A DNA stretch of 64,000 nt, from the NCBI GenBank assembly GCA_002298785.1, contig DBMR01000095.1, positions 181,713-245,712 of the forward strand, in the 5' to 3' direction. Source of the stretch: Verrucomicrobia subdivision 3 bacterium UBA693 (lineage in GTDB: Bacteria; Verrucomicrobiota; Verrucomicrobiia; Limisphaerales; UBA8199). How positions within the stretch are numbered: position 1 is the stretch's first letter; the number at the start of each line of letters is the position of its first letter. This document shows positions 32,630 through 41,826 of this stretch, piece by piece. Below the pieces are notes generated by a model that was not told the origin of the DNA, searched no databases, and saw nothing but the letters and a program-made list of their open reading frames with translations. A program made the translations under genes and the position numbers.

Positions 32630-35413
32630 GTGCGGAAGTGGATCGGCAGGGCCGTTGGCCTGTTGCTGCTGGCGCCAATTTTAGCGCTCGTCGCGGGCGC
32701 CGGCGAAGCTGTCAATCTGGCCCCAGTAGCCACGCCCTCGAGTTCCTATTGTTCGGGTGACACCAGCCTGAACGCGCTCAACGATGGCCATGCACCCACA
32801 CGGTCGATGGACGCGCCGCACAAAGCATACGGGAACTGGCCCCGCACGGACACGGTCTGGGTGCAATACGACTGGAGCCAGCCTGTTTTCACCAGGCAGA
32901 TTGATGTCTATTGGTGGATCGACGGCCAGGGCGTAGGCGCCCCGAAGTTGTGCCGCCTGCTGTATTGGAATGGGCAGGAATTTACCCCGGTGCAGAACAC
33001 GGTGGGACTGGGAGTGGTGGGGAATGCCTTCAACACCACCACCTTTGATGAGGTGAAGACCAGCAAGTTACGCCTTGAAATCACCTCTGACGGGCGCCTC
33101 TCCACGGGCATCCTGGAGTGGAAGGTATATGACTCCGGCAAGTCTCCCGCCTTTCCGCCGACAGCCGTCGCCGGCGTTGATCGCGTGGTGATCCTGGGCG
33201 GAAAAACCTACCTCTCCGGTTCGATGAAATCACTCAATAGCAAAGGAATCAAAGCCCACTGGACCAAGGAATCGGGTCCGGGCAAGGTCACGTTTGTCGA
33301 TGCGAACGCCCTTGAAACCGCGGCCACCTTTTCCAAAGTCGGCGATTACGTCTTGAAACTCACCGCTCTGCAGGAAGGGTTGAGTGCCAGTTCCACTTTG
33401 AAGGTCCGGGCGGAGGCGGCACCGCCCAAAACTAGGCTCGACGTCGTTTATACCAAGCGATACAGCATCGACAGCCCGCTGTGGAACGCTCGGGCCAAGG
33501 CCCTCATCGTTAATTGGATTCCCCACTGCATTGAGCAGATCAACCGCACCAACCTTACCCAGGGTCAGGGCGGCATTGATAATTTTATCGAAGCCGCCAA
33601 GGCGTTGCGGGGCGAACCACACGCGCGACAAAAAGGTTATGTCTTCGCCAATGCTTGGGTGCATCAAACGGTGGAATCCATGTGCATCGCGTTGATGGTC
33701 GACCCCAAGGGCGATCCGGAGATCATTGCGGCACAGGAAAAAATGAAGGCGACGTTGGAGGATTGGATCCCGAAGATTTTGGCGGCCCAAGAGCCCGATG
33801 GTTATCTGCAGACGGCCTACACGTTGGCCAATCGCGATTCCTGGAAAAGGAAATGGTCGCCGGAACACCGGGGGGACCATGAGGGTTATGTGATGGGATA
33901 TTTTATCGAATCTGCCATCAACCATTACACGCTGACCGAGGGCAAAGACTTGCGCATGTATAATGCCGCCAAGAAGCTCGGCGATTGCTGGGTGGCAAAT
34001 ATTGGGCCGGGCAAACAAGAATGGTATGACGGGCACCAGGAGATGGAGCAGGCGCTGGTGCGCTTTGGCCGTTTCGTCAACGACATGGAGGGTGGCGGAC
34101 GTGGCAATGCGTATGTGAAACTCGCCCGGTTCCTGTTGGATTTCCGCAAGGGCGGCGAGGAATATGACCAGAGTCATCTGCCTCCAATTAAGCAATACGA
34201 AGCGGTAGGGCACGCGGTGCGCGCAAGTTACAATTACTCCGCAATGGCTGATGTGGCCGCAGAAACCCGGGACCGGGATTACGAGAGTGCCGTAATGTCG
34301 CTGTGGGATAACATGGTGAACAAGAAATATTACGTTACCGGCGGAATTGGCAGCGGCGAAACCTCCGAAGGTTTTGGCCCCAATTATTCGCTCCGCAACG
34401 AGGCCTATTGCGAATCCTGCTCAAGCTGCGGCCTGGTTTTCTTCCAATACAAACTCAATCTCGCCTACCACGACGCGAAATACGCCGACCTCTATGAAGA
34501 GACGCTGTATAACGCACTGCTTGGTGCGACCGATCTGGGCGGTAGGGTTTTCAACTACACCAATCCGCTAATCGATGGCCGCCGGACCTCCTGGCATGTG
34601 TGCCCTTGTTGCGTAGGTAATATTCCCAGGACTCTGCTGATGATCCCGACCTGGACCTATGTGAAGGACCACGATGCTATTTACATGAACCTGTTCATCG
34701 GCAGCCGGATCAATGTGGAGCGGGTCGCTGGCACAGACGTCGAACTGGTGCAGCAGACTGATTATCCATGGAACGGTAAAGTCGCGCTCACCGTGAACCC
34801 CGGGCAGACCAAAGATTTCTCGGTCTACGTGCGCGTTCCGAATCGGCAGACCAGCGAACTGTATACCCCCACCCCTGAGGTGAAGGGATTGAAATCCTTC
34901 TTCGTGAATGGCAAGTCTATCAATCCCAGGATTGAAAAGGGTTATGCCGTGGTCAGGCGCAAATGGAAGGCGGGCGACAAAATTGAATTCGAACTGCCGC
35001 TCGAGCCTCAACGCATCAAGGCCGACGACCAGATCGCTGCCGACCGGGGCAAGGTGGCGCTGCGCTATGGACCGTTGATCTACAACGTTGAACGCGCCGA
35101 CCAGTCCGACATCCAGCAGCCGCTCGGCTCTGGTCGCTTGGCGGCGGAATGGCGCGGTAACCTTTTGGAGGGCGTGATGGTCTTGCAGGGGAGTTGGGCA
35201 AACGGCAAACCCATGGTAGCCATTCCTAACTTTGCCCGCATGAATCGGGTGGGGCAGGTGGCTGCGAGTGAGGAACCGGCTTCAAACTCCGGAGTAAACT
35301 ACGCGCCCGGAGCAACTGTTTCCGAAACCACCAACTCGGCTGGTCCGGCTGCTCCCCTGCGTCGAAATCGTGGCGGCGGTCCACAATCGATCGTTTGGAT
35401 AAAGGACAAATGA
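32630..35413 (+). CDS. GH127 beta-L-arabinofuranosidase with N-terminal discoidin-like domain, secreted
   Basis: A 927-residue enzyme if the GTG at 32630 is used, which puts the signal peptide (RKWIGRAVGLLLLAPILALV) at the N-terminus; longer starts back to 32522 exist. Order: a beta-sandwich like F5/8 type C (VNLAPVATPSSSYCSGDTSL), an Ig/PKD-like segment (VVILGGKTYLSGSM), then the GH127 barrel with EPDGYLQTAYTLAN, MGYFIESAINHY, YEAVGHAVRASYNYSAMADV. The zinc site is AYCESCSS (Glu-Ser-Cys) and HVCPCCVGN (Cys-Cys). A Pro/Arg-rich tail ends it. Domain make-up differs from the first GH127, so the two probably act on different arabinosides. The hydroxyproline operon starts 64 bases downstream. Confidence 0.88.
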   Translation: MRKWIGRAVGLLLLAPILALVAGAGEAVNLAPVATPSSSYCSGDTSLNALNDGHAPTRSMDAPHKAYGNWPRTDTVWVQYDWSQPVFTRQIDVYWWIDGQGVGAPKLCRLLYWNGQEFTPVQNTVGLGVVGNAFNTTTFDEVKTSKLRLEITSDGRLSTGILEWKVYDSGKSPAFPPTAVAGVDRVVILGGKTYLSGSMKSLNSKGIKAHWTKESGPGKVTFVDANALETAATFSKVGDYVLKLTALQEGLSASSTLKVRAEAAPPKTRLDVVYTKRYSIDSPLWNARAKALIVNWIPHCIEQINRTNLTQGQGGIDNFIEAAKALRGEPHARQKGYVFANAWVHQTVESMCIALMVDPKGDPEIIAAQEKMKATLEDWIPKILAAQEPDGYLQTAYTLANRDSWKRKWSPEHRGDHEGYVMGYFIESAINHYTLTEGKDLRMYNAAKKLGDCWVANIGPGKQEWYDGHQEMEQALVRFGRFVNDMEGGGRGNAYVKLARFLLDFRKGGEEYDQSHLPPIKQYEAVGHAVRASYNYSAMADVAAETRDRDYESAVMSLWDNMVNKKYYVTGGIGSGETSEGFGPNYSLRNEAYCESCSSCGLVFFQYKLNLAYHDAKYADLYEETLYNALLGATDLGGRVFNYTNPLIDGRRTSWHVCPCCVGNIPRTLLMIPTWTYVKDHDAIYMNLFIGSRINVERVAGTDVELVQQTDYPWNGKVALTVNPGQTKDFSVYVRVPNRQTSELYTPTPEVKGLKSFFVNGKSINPRIEKGYAVVRRKWKAGDKIEFELPLEPQRIKADDQIAADRGKVALRYGPLIYNVERADQSDIQQPLGSGRLAAEWRGNLLEGVMVLQGSWANGKPMVAIPNFARMNRVGQVAASEEPASNSGVNYAPGATVSETTNSAGPAAPLRRNRGGGPQSIVWIKDK

Positions 35414-35477
35414 TCTGAAACCGACCAGCCGGCGATTGCCGTTCACGACAGAATCCGGCCACCCGATCTAGCGGTCT

Positions 35478-36410
35478 ATGCATAAAATCAAAATCATCGA
35501 TTCTCATACCGGCGGCGAACCCACTCGGGTTGTCGTGGCCGGCGGCCCGGATTTGGGCCAGGGCACTCTCGCTGAACGTCGGGAGCGGTTCCAGCGCGAG
35601 TTCGACCGCTTCCGGTCGGCGATTGTAAATGAACCGCGCGGCTCGGATGTGGTGGTGGGGGCGCTGGTCGTCGAACCGCAGGACCAGTCCTGCGCAGCCG
35701 GAGTGATCTTCTTCAACAACGTCGGGTATCTGGGCATGTGCGGTCATGGCTCGATTGGTTTCATCGTCACACTGGCGCATCAGGGCAGGATCAAGCCCGG
35801 CGAACACCGGATTGAAACGCCTGTCGGGGTGATTACGGCCACACTCCATCCTACTGGTGAGGTGTCTGTAGGCAACGTCCCCAGTTGGCGCGCCAGGAAG
35901 GCGGTGAGCGTGGACGTTCCCGGCATAGGACCGGTGACCGGCGACTTGGCCTGGGGCGGTAACTGGTTCTTTCTGGTCGAACACCATGGACAGGCATTGA
36001 CATTGGCCAATACCGATAAGCTCAACGATTATTGCTGGCGGCTGCGGCAAGCCGTCAACGCTCAGGGGTTTCCGGAAGTGGACCACATCGAATTGTTTGG
36101 TCCCCCAAGTGATAAGGGTTCATGTTCCCGGAACTTCGTGCAATGTCCGGGCAAGGCCTACGACCGTTCCCCTTGTGGCACGGGCACCAGTGCAAAGCTC
36201 GCCTGCCTGGCGGCTGATGGGAAGTTGCTGCCCGGCGAAACGTGGATCCAGGAGAGCATCATCGGCAGCACTTTTGCCGGAAAGTTCAGTTGGTTGGACC
36301 AATCTGCGGGCAAGATTTTGCCAGTCATCACCGGAACGGCCTACGTTAATGCCGAGTCCACGCAGTTACTGGATGAGCAGGACCCGTTTTGCTGGGGTAT
36401 CCGGGCCTGA
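35478..36410 (+). CDS. 4-hydroxyproline 2-epimerase (proline racemase family)
   Basis: A 310-residue cofactor-independent epimerase that converts trans-4-hydroxy-L-proline to cis-4-hydroxy-D-proline. The two catalytic cysteines are visible as [11 protein letters not shown] (about residue 90) and [11 protein letters not shown] (about 235). [14 protein letters not shown] at the N-terminus is the family signature. Both cysteines rule out the 3-hydroxyproline dehydratase branch, which replaces them. It is the first gene of a compact operon, 6 bases before the oxidoreductase gene, and all following genes fit the hydroxyproline pathway, which supports hydroxyproline rather than proline as substrate. 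Confidence 0.92.
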   Translation: MHKIKIIDSHTGGEPTRVVVAGGPDLGQGTLAERRERFQREFDRFRSAIVNEPRGSDVVVGALVVEPQDQSCAAGVIFFNNVGYLGMCGHGSIGFIVTLAHQGRIKPGEHRIETPVGVITATLHPTGEVSVGNVPSWRARKAVSVDVPGIGPVTGDLAWGGNWFFLVEHHGQALTLANTDKLNDYCWRLRQAVNAQGFPEVDHIELFGPPSDKGSCSRNFVQCPGKAYDRSPCGTGTSAKLACLAADGKLLPGETWIQESIIGSTFAGKFSWLDQSAGKILPVITGTAYVNAESTQLLDEQDPFCWGIRA

Positions 36411-36416
36411 TTTGTT

Positions 36417-37550
36417 GTGAGTTCCTCTTACGACATCATCATCGTCGGGGCCGGCATCGTCGGTGCGGCGTGTGCCATGGAATGCGCCCGGAGCGGCTTG
36501 CGGACGTTGGTGCTCGAGCGCGGGCACATCGGCGGCGGCACCACTGCGGCTGGCATGGGCCACGTGGTGGTGATGGATGACTCGGAGGCACAGTTCGCCC
36601 TGACGAACTATTCACGCGGGCTTTGGCTGGCATTACGGCCTCAATTACCGGCGGATGTCGAATTCGACCTTTGTGGCACTCTCTGGGTGGCCGCCGATCA
36701 CGAGGAAATGGCAGAGGTGTACCGCAAACAGGGCTTCTACGAACCGCGGGGCGTGCACGTGGAGGTGCTGGATGCGGAGGCGGTTGCGCGAGTAGAACCG
36801 AATTTGCGTGCTGGCCTGGCGGGTGGCTTGCGAGTCCGCGATGATGCCGTGGTTTATCCCCCTTGTGCCGCACGTTTCTTTTTGGAGCAAGCCATGCAGT
36901 ACGGGGCCGAGCTGCGCCAAGCGGTGACGGTGAAGCGGCTGCTTTCCAACGGTGGAGTGGAATTGGCGGACGGTTCGCGCCTTGCCGCCGATCGCATCGT
37001 TAATGCAACCGGACCATGGTCGCCCGAGCTCACGCCGGGGTTGCCGGTCCGCAAGCGGAAGGGTCATCTGGTGATTACCGACCGGGCTCCGGGTTTTGTG
37101 CATCACCAGATCGTGGAGCTGGGGTACCTGAAAAGCGCGCACTCGATGGGCCAGGATTCAGTGGCGTTCAACATCCAGCCCCGCCTCACCGGTCAGATGC
37201 TGATCGGCTCGTCGCGTCAGTTTGATGCCGAGGATGGTGGCGTGGACCACGCGATTCTGGACCGGATGCTGAGACGCGCCTTTGAGTATCTTCCAGGTTT
37301 GAAAGACCTTTCCGCGATCCGAACCTGGACCGGCCACCGGGCGGCTACCCCAGATAAACTACCCGTGATCGGCCCGACGGTTGTCAGTGATCGGATCTGG
37401 CTGGCCACCGGGCATGAAGGTCTGGGAATCACGACTTCGCTTGGCACCGGCCGCCTTCTGGCGGACCTGTTGCTTGGACGACCGACAGCTATTCCATCAG
37501 ACCCTTTTCTGCCAGCCCGATTCGAGAAGGGAGGGGCCAGTCATGGCTGA
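36417..37550 (+). CDS. D-hydroxyproline dehydrogenase, FAD (DadA-like) subunit
   Basis: A 377-residue flavoprotein of the D-amino-acid oxidase group. The dinucleotide-binding site is YDIIIVGAGIVGAACAMECA at residues 5-24, and TAAGMGHVVVM follows; the C-terminal part has RTWTGHRAATPDKLPVIGP and ATGHEGLGITTSLGTGRLLA, which close the FAD site. It starts at GTG, 6 bases after the epimerase stop. The next two genes encode a small 2Fe-2S protein and a second flavoprotein, giving the three-subunit layout known for D-hydroxyproline dehydrogenases of Pseudomonas and Sinorhizobium, which oxidise cis-4-hydroxy-D-proline to 1-pyrroline-4-hydroxy-2-carboxylate. Confidence 0.9.
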   Translation: MSSSYDIIIVGAGIVGAACAMECARSGLRTLVLERGHIGGGTTAAGMGHVVVMDDSEAQFALTNYSRGLWLALRPQLPADVEFDLCGTLWVAADHEEMAEVYRKQGFYEPRGVHVEVLDAEAVARVEPNLRAGLAGGLRVRDDAVVYPPCAARFFLEQAMQYGAELRQAVTVKRLLSNGGVELADGSRLAADRIVNATGPWSPELTPGLPVRKRKGHLVITDRAPGFVHHQIVELGYLKSAHSMGQDSVAFNIQPRLTGQMLIGSSRQFDAEDGGVDHAILDRMLRRAFEYLPGLKDLSAIRTWTGHRAATPDKLPVIGPTVVSDRIWLATGHEGLGITTSLGTGRLLADLLLGRPTAIPSDPFLPARFEKGGASHG

Positions 37551-37791
37551 GCGGGTGCAACTGCGGGTGAACGGAAAATCTGTCGAAGTGACGCCGGGCA
37601 CCGTCGTGGCGGCGGCAATCGCGATGGCGGGGGAAAGCAAGTTCCGCCGTTCGGTGTCCGGAATGCCGCGCGGCCCACTGTGCGGAATGGGCTTGTGCAT
37701 GGAATGCCGCGTGACCATCAACGGGCTGAGTCAGTGCCGTAGCTGCCAGACTTTGTGTGAGCCGGGCATGGAGGTTCTGACGGATGACTGA
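37543..37791 (+). CDS. D-hydroxyproline dehydrogenase, small 2Fe-2S subunit
   Basis: An 82-residue ferredoxin-like protein. VQLRVNGKSVEVTPGTVVAA is the N-terminal beta-grasp; GPLCGMGLCMECRVTING has three cysteines of the cluster and CRSCQTLCEPGMEV supplies the fourth. It corresponds to the small electron-transfer subunit of multi-subunit amino-acid dehydrogenases of the HCN synthase/opine oxidase type. The start ATG overlaps the previous stop by 8 bases (ATGGCTGA), and its own stop overlaps the next ATG by the same geometry (ATGACTGA), so the three subunits are likely made in step. Confidence 0.9.
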   Translation: MAERVQLRVNGKSVEVTPGTVVAAAIAMAGESKFRRSVSGMPRGPLCGMGLCMECRVTINGLSQCRSCQTLCEPGMEVLTDD

Positions 37792-39046
37792 GCCTCGGTC
37801 CAGGTTTGACATTGTCGTGGTGGGCGCTGGTCCGGCTGGGCTGGCCGCAGCGTGTGCGGCAGCCGAAAAGGGCAAGCGCGTGGCGGTAGTCGACGATGCC
37901 CCATCACCAGGCGGACAGATTTGGAAAGGGGAACAGTCCCGGCTCTCGATTCCACAGGCCCAAAAATGGATTGAGCGCTTTCGTCGGTCGGGCGCCACAC
38001 TGCTGGATCGGACTGCGGTCATCGCGGCGCCGGAGCCCGGGGTGTTGCTGGCTGAGCATCCCGAAGGTGCGCGCGAAATTGAGTGGAGCAAATTGATTAT
38101 TGCCACAGGTGCGCGCGAGTTGTTCCTGCCGTTTCCGGGCTGGACCTTGCCGGGCGTCATGGGTCCGGGTGGATTGCAGGCACTCGTGAAGGGCGGTTGG
38201 CCGATTGCGGGTAAACGTGTCGTCATCTGCGGCACAGGACCGCTGTTGCTGGCGGTCGCTGACGGCCTGAAGAAACAAGGTGCCACTATCGCCATGATCG
38301 CGGAACAGGCGCCGATGAGCCGCGTTGCCGGTTTTGGGTTCAAGACCCTCCGGCACCCGGGCAAGCTGGTTCAAGGCATGGGGATCTTTGCCCGGCTGCG
38401 CGGGGTACCATATCGGTGCGGTGTGTGGCCAGTGCAGGCAAATGGTGGCGAACAAGTTAACAGCGTCACTCTGGCGGACGGATCTAACCAGTGGACCGAG
38501 AAGTGCGACTTGCTCGCGTGCGGCTTTCATCTGGTGCCGAATGTGGAACTGCCACTCGCAATGGGTTGTGAATTGGCCGGCGGCTGTGTTCGCGTCGATG
38601 CAAATCAACTCACCACCGTGCCCGATGTATATTGCTCCGGTGAACCCACGGGAATCGGTGGTGTGGACTGCGCCCTGACTGAAGGGCAGATTGCCGGTTA
38701 CAGCGCGGCGGGATCGGACGACCAGGCAGCAGCGTTGTCGAACGAGCGGGCAGGGTGGCATGCCTTCCGCCTGGCCATGTCGAATGCCTTCGCGTTGCGC
38801 GAGGAATTGAAATCATTGGCGAATCCGGAGACCACTTTTTGCCGGTGCGAGGACGTGGCCTTCGGTCGCGTCAAAGCCGCCAGCGGCTGGCGTGAGGCGA
38901 AACTGCTCACCCGCTGCGGCATGGGAGCTTGTCAGGGAAGAACCTGCGGTGCGGCGGCCAAATTCATCCTGGGATGGGGCATGGAATCAGTGCGTCCACC
39001 CCTCTTGCCCGCGCGGGTCGGAAATTTAACCAGGACCAACAGGTAA
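37784..39046 (+). CDS. D-hydroxyproline dehydrogenase, NAD(P)/FAD-type subunit with BFD-like 2Fe-2S domain
   Basis: A 420-residue pyridine-nucleotide-disulfide-oxidoreductase-like flavoprotein. FDIVVVGAGPAGLAAACAAA is the FAD site, PSPGGQIWKG follows, and a second Rossmann site is GKRVVICGTGPLLLAVADGL. IYCSGEPTGIGGVDCALTEG-like sequence closes the FAD site. The C-terminus is a BFD-type 2Fe-2S domain with FCRCEDV and LLTRCGMGACQGRTCG (four cysteines). This matches the alpha subunit of hydroxyproline, opine and octopine dehydrogenase complexes. The 8-base overlap with the ferredoxin gene indicates coupling; electrons probably go to the respiratory chain. Confidence 0.9.
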   Translation: MTEPRSRFDIVVVGAGPAGLAAACAAAEKGKRVAVVDDAPSPGGQIWKGEQSRLSIPQAQKWIERFRRSGATLLDRTAVIAAPEPGVLLAEHPEGAREIEWSKLIIATGARELFLPFPGWTLPGVMGPGGLQALVKGGWPIAGKRVVICGTGPLLLAVADGLKKQGATIAMIAEQAPMSRVAGFGFKTLRHPGKLVQGMGIFARLRGVPYRCGVWPVQANGGEQVNSVTLADGSNQWTEKCDLLACGFHLVPNVELPLAMGCELAGGCVRVDANQLTTVPDVYCSGEPTGIGGVDCALTEGQIAGYSAAGSDDQAAALSNERAGWHAFRLAMSNAFALREELKSLANPETTFCRCEDVAFGRVKAASGWREAKLLTRCGMGACQGRTCGAAAKFILGWGMESVRPPLLPARVGNLTRTNR

Positions 39047-39057
39047 CAAATATCGAT

Positions 39058-39957
39058 ATGAAAATGAAATGGACCGGGGTTCTCCCCGCAACTACCACTC
39101 AGTTCAAACCGGATTTCAGTGTGGACCACGCCGCCATCGCCAAACATGCGCAGTGGATTGTCGAAAACGGCTGCACCGGCGTGGTTGCGCTCGGCTCGCT
39201 CGGCGAAAGCGCTACTTTGGCTTTCGATGAAAAGGTGGAAATCCTGAAAACGCTGGTCGCTGCGTCGGACGGCAAATTTCCGATCGTCGCCGGCATCGCC
39301 TCCTTGAGTACCATGGAAGCGGTGCGACTGGCTCAGGCAGCGGAAGCCGCCGGTTGCTCCGGCTTGATGGTGTTGCCACCTTATGTCTATTCAAGCGACT
39401 GGCGGGAGATGAAGGCTCACGTTCAGGCGGTCGTCCGGGCCACGAAGCTCTCGTGTATGCTTTATAACAACCCGGTGGCCTACAAAACGGATTTCCTGCC
39501 GGAGCAGATCAAGGAACTGGCGGAGGGAAATCCCAACTTGCACGCCGTCAAGGAATCCAGCACCGACGCCCGCCGCGTCACGGCGATCAAGGCCATCTGC
39601 GGCAACCGTCTCGCGGTCCTCGTCGGCGTGGATGATGTGATTGTGGAAGGCGTGGCCGCCGGTGCGGTGGGCTGGATTGCCGGTCTGGCGGACGCCTTCC
39701 CGCGCGAATCCGTCGCGCTTTTCCACTACGCGATGAAGGGCCAGGTGAAGAAAGCCGCCGAACTTTACCGGTGGTTCCTGCCGTTGCTTCGCATGGACAC
39801 TGTGCCGAAGTTCGTTCAGCTTATCAAGTTGGTGCAGGCCGAAGTGGGCATGGGGCATGAACGCGTCCGTGGTCCGCGCCTGGTAATGGCGGGCGCCGAA
39901 CGTAAAGCGGCGCTCGATACGTTGAAAACGGCGCTCGCGAAGCGTCCTAAAGTCTAG
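39058..39957 (+). CDS. 1-pyrroline-4-hydroxy-2-carboxylate deaminase (DapA family)
   Basis: A 299-residue Schiff-base lyase-type barrel. MKMKWTGVLPATTTQFKPDF starts the fold; GCTGVVALGSLGESATL is the substrate carboxylate loop, MLYNNPVAYKTDF carries the conserved Tyr, and HAVKESSTDARR supplies the Schiff-base Lys. Within the DapA superfamily many activities exist; the operon position after a hydroxyproline epimerase and dehydrogenase and before a semialdehyde dehydrogenase makes HPC deaminase, which yields 2-oxoglutarate semialdehyde, the best assignment. The ATG at 39058 is taken because the family starts there; it follows the previous stop by 11 bases. Confidence 0.87.
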   Translation: MKMKWTGVLPATTTQFKPDFSVDHAAIAKHAQWIVENGCTGVVALGSLGESATLAFDEKVEILKTLVAASDGKFPIVAGIASLSTMEAVRLAQAAEAAGCSGLMVLPPYVYSSDWREMKAHVQAVVRATKLSCMLYNNPVAYKTDFLPEQIKELAEGNPNLHAVKESSTDARRVTAIKAICGNRLAVLVGVDDVIVEGVAAGAVGWIAGLADAFPRESVALFHYAMKGQVKKAAELYRWFLPLLRMDTVPKFVQLIKLVQAEVGMGHERVRGPRLVMAGAERKAALDTLKTALAKRPKV

Positions 39958-39966
39958 GGGTTGATT

Positions 39967-41556
39967 ATGAATCTGAGCGGTCTTTCCATCCTCGGGCAAA
40001 CCCGCGCCAAAGCAGCGGGTCCTGCGCAATCAGCCATCAATCCGGCAACGGGCGTCCCCATCGGACCGGATTATTTCTGGGCGACGACCGCCGATGTCGA
40101 CGCTGCAGGGGAACTTGCCGCCAGGGCCTTCGCCGAGTTCCGCCTATGGACCGGCCAGAAGCGGCAGGCGCTGCTACATCATATCGCGGCCCTGCTTGAG
40201 GCCAACGGCCCCGCCATTGTCGAGCGAGCCAATCTCGAAACTGGATTGCCAGTGGCTCGATTGCAGGGCGAGTTGGCCCGTACTTGTTTTCAGCTCCGCC
40301 TCTATGGGGACGCTGCGGCCAGCGGGCTCTTTCTCGGGATTCGCATCGACCATGCCGACCCGAATCGCAAGCCGCTCCCCAAGCCTGATCTGCGTTCCAT
40401 GATGGTGCCGCTGGGTCCCGTCGTGGTCTTCAGTGCCAGCAACTTTCCACTGGCTTTCTCGGTAGCTGGTGGGGATACGGCTTCCGCTCTCGCCGCCGGT
40501 TGTCCGGTGATTGTAAAGCCCCACCATGGACATCCCGGGACTTCGGAGTTGGTGGGGTTGCTCGTGCAGCAGGCAGCTCGTGAGAACGGTGCCCCTGAAG
40601 GCGTCTTTTCCATGCTCTTCGGCGACGGTCGCGAAATCGGCATCGCCCTGGTGAAGCACCCGGTGGTTAAAGCGGTTGGCTTTACCGGCTCCCGCCTGGC
40701 CGGACGAGCCTTGATGGATGCCGCGGCCGCCCGCCCGGAGCCCATTCCGGTTTTTGCTGAAATGGGCAGTGTTAACCCGGTATTTGTCCTGGCCGAAGCC
40801 TTGGAGCAGCGGGCGGAAGAAATTGCGGCGGGGTTGCATGGCTCAGTGACGCTGGGGGTTGGGCAGTTCTGCACCTGTCCCGGACTGATCTTTGTTGAGG
40901 CCGGAGCGGGCGCCACCAGGCTGGTGGCCAAACTGGCCAGTCTCATGGCGGCGACTCCACCGGGCACGATGCTGACTGCGGGGCTTTGCTCCGCCTATGA
41001 GCGCGGGGTGGCGGGATTCTCACAAATCGGTGGCGTGAAAACCTTGGCCATGGTTCGACCCAATCAGGGTGCGGGCCATGCCCAGGGTGGCGCGGCTTTG
41101 TTTTCCACGAGTGCCGAAAATTTCCTGGGCAATCACCACCTGATGAATGAAGTTTTTGGCCCGGCGACGCTGGTCGTCGAATGCGCCTCACGTGATCAAA
41201 TGCTGAAGGCTGTGAACCAGTTGGAAGGCCAATTGACCGCCACGATTCATGCGACGCCGGCGGAGCTTGTAGCCGGTCGTGATCTCGTCATTTGGCTGAC
41301 CGCCAAGGCCGGGCGTTTGGTGTTCAACGGATACCCCACAGGCGTCGAAGTTACCCATGCCATGACCCACGGCGGACCGTATCCGGCCACTTCTGACGGT
41401 CGTTCCACCTCAGTCGGAACACGTGCGATCGAACGTTTTCTGCGACCGGTAAGCTATCAGAGTTTTCCTGACGCGGCATTGCCCTCCGAATTAATGGAAT
41501 CCAACCCGCTCCGGCTGTCCCGTCTGGTTGATGGAAGAGCCGAGTTGGCACAGTGA
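39967..41556 (+). CDS. 2-oxoglutarate semialdehyde dehydrogenase (aldehyde dehydrogenase family)
   Basis: A 529-residue NAD(P)-dependent aldehyde dehydrogenase. It shows VVFSASNFPLAFSVAGGDTA, KPHHGHPGTSELVG, VGFTGSRLAGRALMDAAAAR, the catalytic Glu in PVFAEMGSVNPVFV and the catalytic Cys in VGQFCTCPGLIF. The AEMGSVNPVF block and the length above 500 residues are typical of the 2-oxoglutarate-semialdehyde group rather than ordinary 480-residue enzymes. It performs the last step of the hydroxyproline route, giving 2-oxoglutarate for the citric acid cycle. The ATG at 39967 is chosen over a TTG two codons earlier. It ends the operon. Confidence 0.92.
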   Translation: MNLSGLSILGQTRAKAAGPAQSAINPATGVPIGPDYFWATTADVDAAGELAARAFAEFRLWTGQKRQALLHHIAALLEANGPAIVERANLETGLPVARLQGELARTCFQLRLYGDAAASGLFLGIRIDHADPNRKPLPKPDLRSMMVPLGPVVVFSASNFPLAFSVAGGDTASALAAGCPVIVKPHHGHPGTSELVGLLVQQAARENGAPEGVFSMLFGDGREIGIALVKHPVVKAVGFTGSRLAGRALMDAAAARPEPIPVFAEMGSVNPVFVLAEALEQRAEEIAAGLHGSVTLGVGQFCTCPGLIFVEAGAGATRLVAKLASLMAATPPGTMLTAGLCSAYERGVAGFSQIGGVKTLAMVRPNQGAGHAQGGAALFSTSAENFLGNHHLMNEVFGPATLVVECASRDQMLKAVNQLEGQLTATIHATPAELVAGRDLVIWLTAKAGRLVFNGYPTGVEVTHAMTHGGPYPATSDGRSTSVGTRAIERFLRPVSYQSFPDAALPSELMESNPLRLSRLVDGRAELAQ

Positions 41557-41738
41557 CCGTCTTCGAACGTAAGCGAACGTCAGGAGGCGACCCAAAAACG
41601 CATATCTCTCCTCACCTTAGTGGGAGATTCCCTTCGGGAGGCCACGTCTCCATGCTGGATGGCCATACCGAGTGGCGCAAGTTTGACAAAATGACCGTGC
41701 GCGCCACCGGAGCCGGCAGCCCCACCTTCTGGTGGTAA
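41553..41738 (+). pseudogene. C-terminal remnant of an H-X9-DG prepilin-like protein
   Basis: The 61-residue frame contains HISPHLSGRFPSGGHVSMLD then GHTEWRKFDKM, the end typical of verrucomicrobial and planctomycete prepilin-like proteins (DUF1559 and related, with a GG-x-x-x-LDGH-x-EWR motif). The N-terminal methylation site and the rest of the domain are absent. A GTG at 41553 overlaps the previous stop, but the first 14 residues look unrelated, so it is read as a 3' fragment left by a deletion rather than a coupled gene. Confidence 0.5.
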
Positions 41739-41826
41739 AGACTCGCTCCAGGATCCGAAACCGAAGCAGTCATCGAATTCATCGTGCTCCGTCGGTGATG
41801 ATGCGACCGGCAGCAGGCAGCAAACG

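Noticed and set aside
41557..41826. Strong terminator after the hydroxyproline operon
   Set aside because: A CCTCCCGAAGGGAATCTCCC-like stretch on the minus strand suggests pairing, but no clean stem followed by a T run could be drawn.
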